Part shown: positions 1 through 4,376 of the stretch, one piece after another
How positions within the stretch are numbered: the stretch's first letter is position 1
Layout of the letters: each line of letters begins with the position of its first letter
Source of the DNA: Thermofilum sp.
Lineage (GTDB): Archaea > Thermoproteota > Thermoprotei > Thermofilales > Thermofilaceae
Assembly: GCA_020832965.1 (NCBI GenBank)
Contig: JAJHRM010000185.1
Span: 1 to 5,365, forward strand
Direction: 5' to 3'
DNA length: 5,365 nucleotides
Made by a program: the position numbers and the translations under genes
The notes under the pieces: model-generated
Told to the model about the DNA's origin: nothing
Database searches by the model: none
The model's input: only the letters and a program-made list of their open reading frames with translations

Positions 1-442
1 GCATAAGCCCCTCGTCGTTTTCGATACTGGCGATTATCCTGACGGCCCTGTGAACCTCATCGGTGTACGTCAGCGTCACGTCCCTGAGTATCTCCGCCGC
101 CACCTTCGCTGCGTTGCCCTGCGTCTCGAGCTCGCGGAAGAACACGGCGAGCTTCTTCGCCGCCTCTTCGAGGGGGGCGGTATCCACCTCCGCCCCCCGC
201 TTTCCGCACCCCTCCCACACCCGCGCCAAAACGATGTTGTTGTAGATTCTCGCGAGCTCGCCGACGTACTCTGCTACTGGGTTGTCGCCTCGCAGCAGCG
301 TGGTGAAGATCGGCGGAACCGCGAAGAGGTAGCTCAGATCGGCGTACATCATCCAGTCTACGGGGAAGATGAGGCCTAGCCATCCCAGTCTTCTCGCCGC
401 CTTCGCCTTGAACCACAGCTTCCTAAAAGCCGCTCTAACCAT
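1..442 (-). CDS. Family-X paralog of unknown function, 3' end cut by window edge
   Basis: The reading frame opens at ATG 442 and stays open to base 1, giving 147 codons with no stop, so the C-terminus lies outside the window. The start is chosen because an AGGGTGGGG motif (446-454) sits three bases upstream. The product begins with a basic, aromatic stretch (MVRAAFRKLWFKAK), then a GLIFPVD segment near residues 23-29. Its visible end is helical, with LTYTDEVHRAV and IENDE. These match PID, YSYTDTVYHAV and LENDN of the gene at 468-1073 in the same order, so the two are paralogs, although this copy has diverged strongly. An insert around residues 75-90 containing CGKRGAEVD is absent from the siblings. 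The gene starts 25 bases after the stop of the upstream family gene and is probably co-transcribed with it. The function is unknown. I see no signal peptide or recognised catalytic motif. Confidence 0.85.
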   Translation of the reverse strand, partial: MVRAAFRKLWFKAKAARRLGWLGLIFPVDWMMYADLSYLFAVPPIFTTLLRGDNPVAEYVGELARIYNNIVLARVWEGCGKRGAEVDTAPLEEAAKKLAVFFRELETQGNAAKVAAEILRDVTLTYTDEVHRAVRIIASIENDEGLM

Positions 443-491
443 TCTCCCCACCCTAGAGAAAACGAGGCTAACCGTTTTCGCCGCCTTCAAA
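443..491 (-). repeat. Duplicated leader, copy 1 (before the 442 gene)
   Basis: The minus strand runs TTTGAA, GGCGGCGAAAAC, TTAGCCTCG, a T tract and TCTCTAGGGTGGGG. The same blocks in the same order precede the PCNA gene (4324-4381), and a weaker version precedes the 1714 gene (1715-1770). In this copy the first part still encodes the last residues (FEGGENG) of the upstream gene. Confidence 0.75.
446..454 (-). promoter_or_regulatory. Ribosome-binding motif AGGGTGGGG
   Basis: The minus strand reads AGGGTGGGG, then AGA, then the ATG at 442. Its GGTG core can pair with the CACC of the archaeal 16S 3' end. It rules out the longer out-of-frame reading across this gene. Confidence 0.7.
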
Positions 492-1073
492 GGAGAGAAG
501 GGGTTTGAGCCTCTCCGGGTTCGCGGCGATGCCGGCGTTTACCGCCTCTTCCGCCGCGCGGGCGACGTACCTCCTTTCTCCGCGTATGATGGCACCCCTC
601 AAGTAATGGAGCGCCATCGCTATGTATGCCAACTTATTATCGTTTTCGAGGTTGGCGAGCTCGTCGACGGCGTGGTACACCGTATCGGTGTACGAGTAGG
701 CCAAGTCCCGCACTATCTCTGCCGCAACCTCGTCCCTCTCCTTCAGCTTCTCTATGTAGTCGAGCAGCTCCGCCGCCGCTGCGATTACTTCGTCGATGGT
801 GACCTCCGGCGGCACGAAGTCGTAGCCCCAGAGGCGCGGTAGAACGGTATCAAGGGCTAATGCGTGGAGCTTATGGATGTAAGGCAGCCTCTCGGTGAGC
901 GTTAGAGGCGCGTTCACCGAGGCGAAGAGGACTTTGAGCGCCGAGCTCACGCCTCGCGTGTCCTTTTTAACATCAATGGGTAGCAGAAGCCCGCGTAGCC
1001 CCCACCGCTTCAAGGCCTTTATCCTCCACCTCCACTTTCTCCAGGAGCTCCACTTTACTGCTTTCTGCTCCAT
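468..1073 (-). CDS. Family-X protein of unknown function, 201 aa
   Basis: I do not recognise this family. The ATG at 1073 is chosen over a GTG at 1082 because the motif AGGGTGGG (1078-1085) lies four bases before it, and the GTG falls inside that motif. The N-terminus (residues 7-24) is rich in Trp, Arg and Lys (KW..W.KWRWR..ALKRW), then comes GLLLPID (28-34). The rest is predicted mostly helical, with a conserved YSYTD (126-130) and a repetitive Ala/Arg-rich end. There is no cysteine cluster, signal peptide or nucleotide-binding motif. The basic aromatic N-terminus could bind nucleic acid or a membrane surface, but that is a guess. The protein is a close relative of the product of 4377-4958 (mostly identical through residue 188) and a distant one of the products of 1-442 and 1181-1714. 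It ends in LLSFEGGENG, a tail that the close copy lacks because of a frame change. Confidence 0.88.
   Translation of the reverse strand: MEQKAVKWSSWRKWRWRIKALKRWGLRGLLLPIDVKKDTRGVSSALKVLFASVNAPLTLTERLPYIHKLHALALDTVLPRLWGYDFVPPEVTIDEVIAAAAELLDYIEKLKERDEVAAEIVRDLAYSYTDTVYHAVDELANLENDNKLAYIAMALHYLRGAIIRGERRYVARAAEEAVNAGIAANPERLKPLLSFEGGENG
865..1008. repeat. Near-identical 144-bp block, copy 1
   Basis: This matches 4747-4890 at a constant offset of 3882. I count four mismatches (942, 966, 968, 978) and a perfect run of 77 bases at 865-941. It covers about codons 22-70 of the family-X gene. Flanking parts of the same two genes differ at many third codon positions, so this block has a younger common ancestor than the rest. 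Confidence 0.9.
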
Positions 1074-1149
1074 ACCTCCCACCCTTGAAGAGGGGCGCCC
1101 ACCCCCAGGGAAAAAATCCGTAGAGCTGCGCCACGTATTCCTCGCTCAC
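973..1149 (-). CDS. Possible small overlapping ORF, 58 aa, doubtful
   Basis: An AGGGTGGGG motif at 1155-1163 is followed five bases later by GTG at 1149, which opens a 58-codon frame ending TGA at 973-975. The first 25 or so residues (MSEEYVAQLYGFFPWGW and on) lie in the gap between two family-X genes. The remaining 33 are read out of frame across the start of the 1073 gene, and that part looks like a shadow of the conserved KWRWR-coding region. In favour are the ribosome-binding motif and the otherwise unexplained 107-base gap. Against are the long overlap and the lack of any recognised domain. It could be a decayed gene start, a short leader peptide coupled to the 1073 gene, or nothing. Confidence 0.3.
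   Translation of the reverse strand: MSEEYVAQLYGFFPWGWAPLFKGGRYGAESSKVELLEKVEVEDKGLEAVGATRASATH
1078..1085 (-). promoter_or_regulatory. Ribosome-binding motif AGGGTGGG
   Basis: The motif is followed by AGGT and the ATG at 1073, so an extended purine-rich GGGTGGGAGG signal is available. It shows that the GTG at 1082, inside the motif, is not the start. Confidence 0.7.
1098..1110 (-). other. Degenerate extra copy of the leader motif
   Basis: The minus strand reads CCCTGGGGGTGGG directly after a run of six T, which resembles the T-tract plus GGGTGGGG arrangement before the other genes. No start codon in a useful frame follows at the usual distance. It sits between two better copies (1155-1163 and 1078-1085), so the 1074-1180 gap contains three motif-like elements and may be a remnant of repeated leader duplication. 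Confidence 0.35.
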
Positions 1150-1154
1150 CCTCA

Positions 1155-1163
1155 CCCCACCCT
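1155..1163 (-). promoter_or_regulatory. Ribosome-binding-like motif AGGGTGGGG without a secure gene
   Basis: A full copy of the motif lies 17 bases after the stop of the 1714 gene, preceded by a GTTTTTCCC tract as elsewhere. The nearest usable start is GTG 1149, which opens the doubtful 58-codon ORF. Confidence 0.5.
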
Positions 1164-1180
1164 GAGGCGGGAAAAACGGG

Positions 1181-1714
1181 CTAGGGCTGCTTGGCAGCCT
1201 CTTTCGCGAGGCGTAGCTCCTCCTCGTCGAGGTCGCCGAACGCGAACATCAGGTGTTCGAAGAACTTCTGTAGGCGGCGGAACTCGTTGCGCCCCTCAAT
1301 CTTGTAGAGGAAGGCGAACGCTGTCGCCACGTCCACTAGGTAGCTGGCAACGACCTTCCTGAGCAGCCAAGCCGCGTAGGGCTCGCGCTGCTCCAGCTCC
1401 TTGAGGTAGCTGAACATCTTCTCGGCTTCAACGCACACCCTCTCAACGCTGCCGCGCTTCTCTGCCCTCTCCTCGCCGTAGAGGTAGGGCTCGATGAACT
1501 CGCTGGCGAGAACGTAAACCTCCTCCAGGAACGGTGCCTTTTCGCGCTCCCCCTTAAACTCGGCGAGGAGCGGCGTGGATGCGTTATATAGAGAGGGGAT
1601 TATCACGTGCGCGAACCCCCCGTCGCTGTACGGGTAGAAGAAAGCCAGTATGCCCATATACTTATACGATTTGATTCTCCACCTCCATTTCTCCCAAAAA
1701 CTCCACTTCCTCAA
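1181..1714 (-). CDS. Divergent family-X protein of unknown function, 177 aa
   Basis: The start is a TTG at 1714, four bases after a GGGGGTGGGG motif (1719-1728). There is no in-frame ATG before residue 20, and a later start would remove the conserved N-terminus. Residues 3-15 (KWSFWEKWRWRIK) match the N-termini of the products of 468-1073 and 4377-4958 almost exactly, and FYPYSD (26-31) replaces their LLPID. The helical half aligns too: LLRKVVASYLVDVATAFAFL (117-136) and IEGRNEF correspond to IVRDLAYSYTDTVYHAVDEL and LENDNKL. The middle is shorter and the C-terminus different, ending in an acidic and Ala/Lys-rich tail, so this is an older branch of the family. The role is unknown. It lies between the second CxxC/HxH gene and the other family-X genes, probably in one transcript. 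Confidence 0.85.
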   Translation of the reverse strand: MRKWSFWEKWRWRIKSYKYMGILAFFYPYSDGGFAHVIIPSLYNASTPLLAEFKGEREKAPFLEEVYVLASEFIEPYLYGEERAEKRGSVERVCVEAEKMFSYLKELEQREPYAAWLLRKVVASYLVDVATAFAFLYKIEGRNEFRRLQKFFEHLMFAFGDLDEEELRLAKEAAKQP

Positions 1715-1770
1715 CTCTCCCCACCCCCAGAGAGACGGCCAACCGCCCCCCTGCCACCACCGGTTTCAAA
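1715..1770 (-). repeat. Duplicated leader, copy 3 (diverged, G-rich)
   Basis: From TTTGAA to the start at 1714 the order of blocks follows the leaders of the 442 gene and PCNA: a GGTGGTGG stretch in place of GGCGGCG, then CGGTTGGCC for CGGTTAGCC, TCTCT and GGGGGTGGGGAGAG. Similarity is clear only in patches, so common origin is likely but not certain. Confidence 0.45.
1719..1728 (-). promoter_or_regulatory. Ribosome-binding motif GGGGGTGGGG
   Basis: This variant, with G for the usual A, is followed by AGAG and the TTG start at 1714. Its position is the main evidence that this weak codon is the true start. Confidence 0.7.
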
Positions 1771-1792
1771 GAAGAGAAAGGAGAAAGAGGGG
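1768..1792 (-). terminator. Pyrimidine-rich tract directly after a stop codon
   Basis: Immediately after the TAA of the 2629 gene the transcript has 25 uninterrupted pyrimidines (CCCC, then TCTTTCTCC and TTTCTCTTCTTT patterns). Archaeal RNA polymerase can terminate at T-rich runs without a hairpin, but this tract is mixed C and T, so termination would be partial at best. I see no strong stem-loop. Confidence 0.3.
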
Positions 1793-2629
1793 TTAGAGCG
1801 ACTGGAAGAACGCCCTCACGCCATCTTCGTACTCCTCCTGCGCGAGCCGTCTCTCCTGAGCCTTTCTGAGCGCTTCGTCCAGCGCGTAGAGGACTCCGTC
1901 AATGACCAATGGTGCCCAGTAGCCCTGCCTATAACTCCATCTACCTGGTTTTCCGTCGCTGCGGCGGATGTTAACGATGTCGACGATGTATGCCTTTTCC
2001 CCGTCGAAAAATACTGTAAGCGAGAAATAGCGAGGCAGGCAGTAGTCGCCGCTGCTGAACTCGACTGGCACCTTGAACCTGTCCTCGAGCTTTGTCACAG
2101 CGCCGTAAACAGCACGCAGCAGCGCCTCGTCTTCGCAGTCGGGCATGTCGAAGATGGAGGGGGCGCGGTCGTCCCAGGTTTTCACAAACGTGTCACCGTA
2201 TCCTCTCGGGGTTTGGACGACCAGCCTAACGTTCGGCTCCAGCGACGGGGGCGGCGGAGCAGGTCTCTCGAGCTGCTTAATCTCCTCCAGAACCTCATTG
2301 AGCTTCTGCGGGTCTTTGATGATCTCCTCTACGTCCTCGTAGAACAACCTCTCCCAAACCCAGAGGTAAACAACAGCCTTCCTTATCGTCTCGGGTATTT
2401 CTCCCTCGAAGTACACGCTGGAATGACCAAGAGAGCTGTGACGCAGCGTGATGAAGGACAAGGGGTGCTCGTGCTCGAACCAGACTGTGGAGTGCGTCCC
2501 CCTCCTTGAAGAGCGCCAGTCCACAGGTTCCGCGAAGGTTTTACAGGTAGGACAGTAAGCTATGTGCTTCTCGACGGCGCCGATGCCTGTATGTTTCTCC
2601 CTCTTTTCATACCTATACCTATAGCTCAC
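1793..2629 (-). CDS. CxxC/HxH putative zinc protein with PIP-like C-terminus, 278 aa
   Basis: Translation starts at GTG 2629, four bases after AGGGTGGGG. Tandem TATAGG units encode the SYRYRYEK start. A likely zinc site is made by C26, C29 (CPTC), H53 and H55 (HEH). With a following helical stretch to about residue 105 (VVYLWVWE, VEEII) it forms a module also found in the neighbour at 2655-3461, there near the C-terminus (CPQC, HQH, VVDTLW, VERII). A Pro-rich linker (123-128) leads to a mixed region of about 130 residues with no recognised fold. The last 16 residues, AQEEYEDGVRAFFQSL, nearly repeat the neighbour's tail. Within them E268-x-x-V271-x-x-F274-F275 resembles a PIP box (Qxx[LIM]xxFF) with Glu for Gln and Val at the hydrophobic position. 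The PCNA gene lies two genes upstream. A zinc-binding DNA or clamp partner is therefore plausible, but no enzyme activity can be named. Confidence 0.88.
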   Translation of the reverse strand: MSYRYRYEKREKHTGIGAVEKHIAYCPTCKTFAEPVDWRSSRRGTHSTVWFEHEHPLSFITLRHSSLGHSSVYFEGEIPETIRKAVVYLWVWERLFYEDVEEIIKDPQKLNEVLEEIKQLERPAPPPPSLEPNVRLVVQTPRGYGDTFVKTWDDRAPSIFDMPDCEDEALLRAVYGAVTKLEDRFKVPVEFSSGDYCLPRYFSLTVFFDGEKAYIVDIVNIRRSDGKPGRWSYRQGYWAPLVIDGVLYALDEALRKAQERRLAQEEYEDGVRAFFQSL

Positions 2630-2633
2630 TCCT

Positions 2634-2642
2634 CCCCACCCT
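2634..2642 (-). promoter_or_regulatory. Ribosome-binding motif AGGGTGGGG
   Basis: The motif is followed by AGGA and the GTG start at 2629. With the preceding TCTTTCTCTCT tract it fills the whole 25-base gap after the upstream stop codon, leaving no room for a separate promoter. Confidence 0.7.
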
Positions 2643-2654
2643 AGAGAGAAAGAG

Positions 2655-3461
2655 CTAGAGCTGCTCGAAGAACGCCTTCACGTTGTTCTCATATTCCTCT
2701 TGTTCTTTTAATAGAAGCCATAGACTTATGATTCGTTCTACGACTTTCGGCTGTCCTCTATATCTCCAAAGTGTATCAACAACGTCAATTAGGCTCTGGT
2801 AATCTTGAGCGCTGCATTGTACTGTCCTCTCTCCGCCCTGCTCTCTCAAAATGATGTACACTGGCTGATGTTGGTGGACAAAGACAAGTCTCTCGCCCTC
2901 CTCTTTGCAACTCGGTCTGAGAAGCTTGTTACACTGTGGACAGAACGCGACAATGTAGCCACGGTATGGCTTATCAATGTAGTGGCTCCTAACATTCTTC
3001 ATTTCATCCAGCTCGTGCTCCAGCTCCTCAATGTCCTCCCGCGCAGCCGAAAGTACTTCTTCCGCTGGGACGCGAACCGTGAGCAGCAGCGCCGTCAAAC
3101 TGGGGAAGCTGCCGTAGTCTTTCACTGGGTTGCCATACGCGTTGAGTACTGTTTCGTGGATCTGAACAACGATGCCGTCAGCGAGTGCGTAGACGCCGTG
3201 AACGTCGAACGTCCTCCCTCCTCCCCCATAGGGTCTCATGTAGCCTCTGTTAAGTAACCTCCTCAGAACCTCCGTTGTACGTTCTAGTAGTATACCTTGC
3301 TTGGTGTAGTACCTGTACGTCCTACTCCCCCCGTCATCTTCTCCGGCAAACAGCTCGACGAGCTGTAAAGAAGCGCACGCGTACTGTTTGTAAAGCTTCA
3401 CCAGCTCAGCCGCCCTCCTTTCAAGTATCCTCGCGGCTTCTTCAATTCTCATCTCCCCCAT
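2655..3461 (-). CDS. CxxC/HxH putative zinc protein with coiled-coil-like segment and PIP-like C-terminus, 268 aa
   Basis: ATG 3461 is chosen because AGGGTGGGG (3466-3474) lies four bases before it; extending upstream would translate the motif itself. Residues 1-37 form an amphipathic helix-rich start (IEEAARILERRAAELVKLYKQY). A middle part has a Gly run (79-82). A charged heptad-like stretch (141-156, AREDIEELEHELDEMKN) may be a short coiled coil. The putative zinc site follows: C174, C177 (CPQC), H196, H198 (HQH). Then come a helix (VVDTLWRY, VERII) and the tail EQEEYENNVKAFFEQL ending at residue 268. The zinc module and tail match the protein at 1793-2629, but there the module is N-terminal, so the two genes share parts in a different arrangement. 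E258-x-x-V261-x-x-F264-F265 resembles a PIP box, and the PCNA gene lies directly upstream. The base composition is more AT-rich towards the 3' half than in the neighbours. The function is unknown; clamp binding is an inference. Confidence 0.88.
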   Translation of the reverse strand: MGEMRIEEAARILERRAAELVKLYKQYACASLQLVELFAGEDDGGSRTYRYYTKQGILLERTTEVLRRLLNRGYMRPYGGGGRTFDVHGVYALADGIVVQIHETVLNAYGNPVKDYGSFPSLTALLLTVRVPAEEVLSAAREDIEELEHELDEMKNVRSHYIDKPYRGYIVAFCPQCNKLLRPSCKEEGERLVFVHQHQPVYIILREQGGERTVQCSAQDYQSLIDVVDTLWRYRGQPKVVERIISLWLLLKEQEEYENNVKAFFEQL

Positions 3462-3465
3462 CCCT

Positions 3466-3474
3466 CCCCACCCT
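3466..3474 (-). promoter_or_regulatory. Ribosome-binding motif AGGGTGGGG
   Basis: The motif is followed by AGGG and the ATG at 3461. It decides this start against an upstream in-frame start at 3524 that would overlap the end of the PCNA gene. Confidence 0.75.
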
Positions 3475-3495
3475 AGAGAAAAAGAAAAAAGAGGG
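3475..3495 (-). terminator. T-rich tract after the PCNA gene
   Basis: The transcript reads CCCTCTTTTTTCTTTTTCTCT, with T runs of six and five, starting nine bases after the PCNA stop. Such runs can stop archaeal RNA polymerase without a hairpin. The next gene's ribosome-binding motif follows at once, so the tract may reduce rather than end transcription. Confidence 0.4.
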
Positions 3496-3504
3496 TGATA
3501 AGGT

Positions 3505-4323
3505 TCACTCGACGCGCGGTGCAACGTAGACTTTTACGTAGCCCTCGTTGAATGTGGCAGTGATTTCCAGCGGAGCGCTGGTGCCGTATTTCACTTCAAC
3601 TATGCCGTCGTTGAAGGCTTTGAGCGCTTTGACGAGGTAGTCCAACGAGTAACTACTGGAACCGGTGTCAGTGCAAGGTGCCAACTTCACCTCGACTTCC
3701 TTCGTTTCGTTGATCCCTTTGAACAGCAGTACACCGTTCTCTGCTACCAGCTTCACGGTATCCGCTTTCAGTGCCTTCGCATCAACAACCGCCTCCTTGA
3801 GCGCCTCTACGTCAACGTATGCGCTAACCTTATGGTTCACCTTTGGCTGCGGCACCTCCTCGCCTGCGCTGTCGATGGTTCTGACCCTGAAACTTCTTAC
3901 ACCGGCGATGGTGACCGTGAGTATACCATTCTCAAACTTCAGCTCCACCTCTTTGTTTTTCGCCCTCCTCAATATAGTCAACAGCGATTTGGTGTCCACT
4001 ACCACGTAGCCCTTGCCATCGGCGTCGAAGCTGGCGAAGACGCTCCTTGGAAGCACGGCGTCCAACAGCGCGATCTTTGCATCGTCCAGCATTCTCACTT
4101 TAATGCCATCCGCATCGACAAGAAAAGCTGTTTTGCTGCCAAATGTTGCAGCAACCTCGATGATAGCGCGCAAATCATTGGTGGTGAAAACAGCGTTGCT
4201 GCGCTTACCACCGCTGCTAACAACAGCCCTGAACTTCGTCAAAAGCGGCGCTGGCGGCATAGTCTCCGGAGGCGGCGTTGGAGCCGCTTCAATTTTCGCC
4301 TCAGAAACGGGGGTTTCCGCCAT
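3505..4323 (-). CDS. pcn: PCNA-like DNA sliding clamp, 272 aa
   Basis: The product is a PCNA homologue. PCNA forms a ring of three subunits around DNA and tethers polymerase B, FEN1, ligase and other replication and repair proteins. Family landmarks appear in order: a FRAVV strand (31-35), DGIKVRMLDDAKIALLDAVLP (72-92), a VDTKSLLTILRRAKN stretch (109-123), the FRVRTID run into the interdomain loop (145-167), YSLDYLVKALKAF (225-237), YGTSAPLEI (246-254) and the terminal APRVE (268-272). ATG 4323 is chosen because AGGGTGGGG lies three bases upstream. Even so, about 29 residues rich in Pro and Ala precede the normal PCNA start, against a usual length near 245-250. The extension is unusual and probably disordered. 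The gene follows a family-X gene by 53 bases and precedes the two CxxC/HxH genes, so it is probably co-expressed with them. It may be an accessory clamp mixing with or replacing host PCNA; I cannot tell whether it forms homotrimers. Confidence 0.95.
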   Translation of the reverse strand: MAETPVSEAKIEAAPTPPPETMPPAPLLTKFRAVVSSGGKRSNAVFTTNDLRAIIEVAATFGSKTAFLVDADGIKVRMLDDAKIALLDAVLPRSVFASFDADGKGYVVVDTKSLLTILRRAKNKEVELKFENGILTVTIAGVRSFRVRTIDSAGEEVPQPKVNHKVSAYVDVEALKEAVVDAKALKADTVKLVAENGVLLFKGINETKEVEVKLAPCTDTGSSSYSLDYLVKALKAFNDGIVEVKYGTSAPLEITATFNEGYVKVYVAPRVE

Positions 4324-4326
4324 TTC

Positions 4327-4335
4327 CCCCACCCT
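4327..4335 (-). promoter_or_regulatory. Ribosome-binding motif AGGGTGGGG of PCNA
   Basis: The motif is followed by GAA and the ATG at 4323. It confirms that the Pro/Ala-rich extension is translated and that the in-frame start at 4380 is not used. Confidence 0.75.
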
Positions 4336-4346
4336 AGAGAAAAAAA
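4336..4346 (-). terminator. T tract between family-X gene and PCNA
   Basis: The transcript has TTTTTTTCTCT about 30 bases after the stop of the upstream gene and directly before the PCNA ribosome-binding motif. Seven Ts could give weak archaeal termination; the tract may equally be part of the leader. Confidence 0.3.
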
Positions 4347-4376
4347 CGAGGCTAATTGTTTTCGCCGCCACAGGCT

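Noticed and set aside
57..416. A 119-codon minus-strand ORF
   Set aside because: It overlaps the partial family-X gene in another frame. The frame from ATG 442 has the motif and clear similarity to the 468-1073 product; this one is Arg/Gly-rich noise.
369..842. Plus-strand ORFs repeated at 369-842 and 4356-4715 with similar products
   Set aside because: Their similarity merely mirrors the duplicated family-X genes on the opposite strand.
1247..1273. LQKFFEHL in the 177-aa family-X protein as a third PIP-like box
   Set aside because: The alignment places it inside a helix that reads MALHYLRG in a sister protein, and it is internal rather than at a free tail. The resemblance to VKAFFEQL is probably chance.
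1580..1595. TATA-like CTCTATATAACGC on the minus strand
   Set aside because: It encodes SLYNAS inside the 1714 gene and lies far from any start downstream.
1607..2509. A 300-codon plus-strand ORF
   Set aside because: It lies opposite the CxxC/HxH gene, which has a ribosome-binding motif, a paralog and a conserved tail. The plus-strand product is low in recognisable structure, and long antisense frames are common in GC-rich genes.
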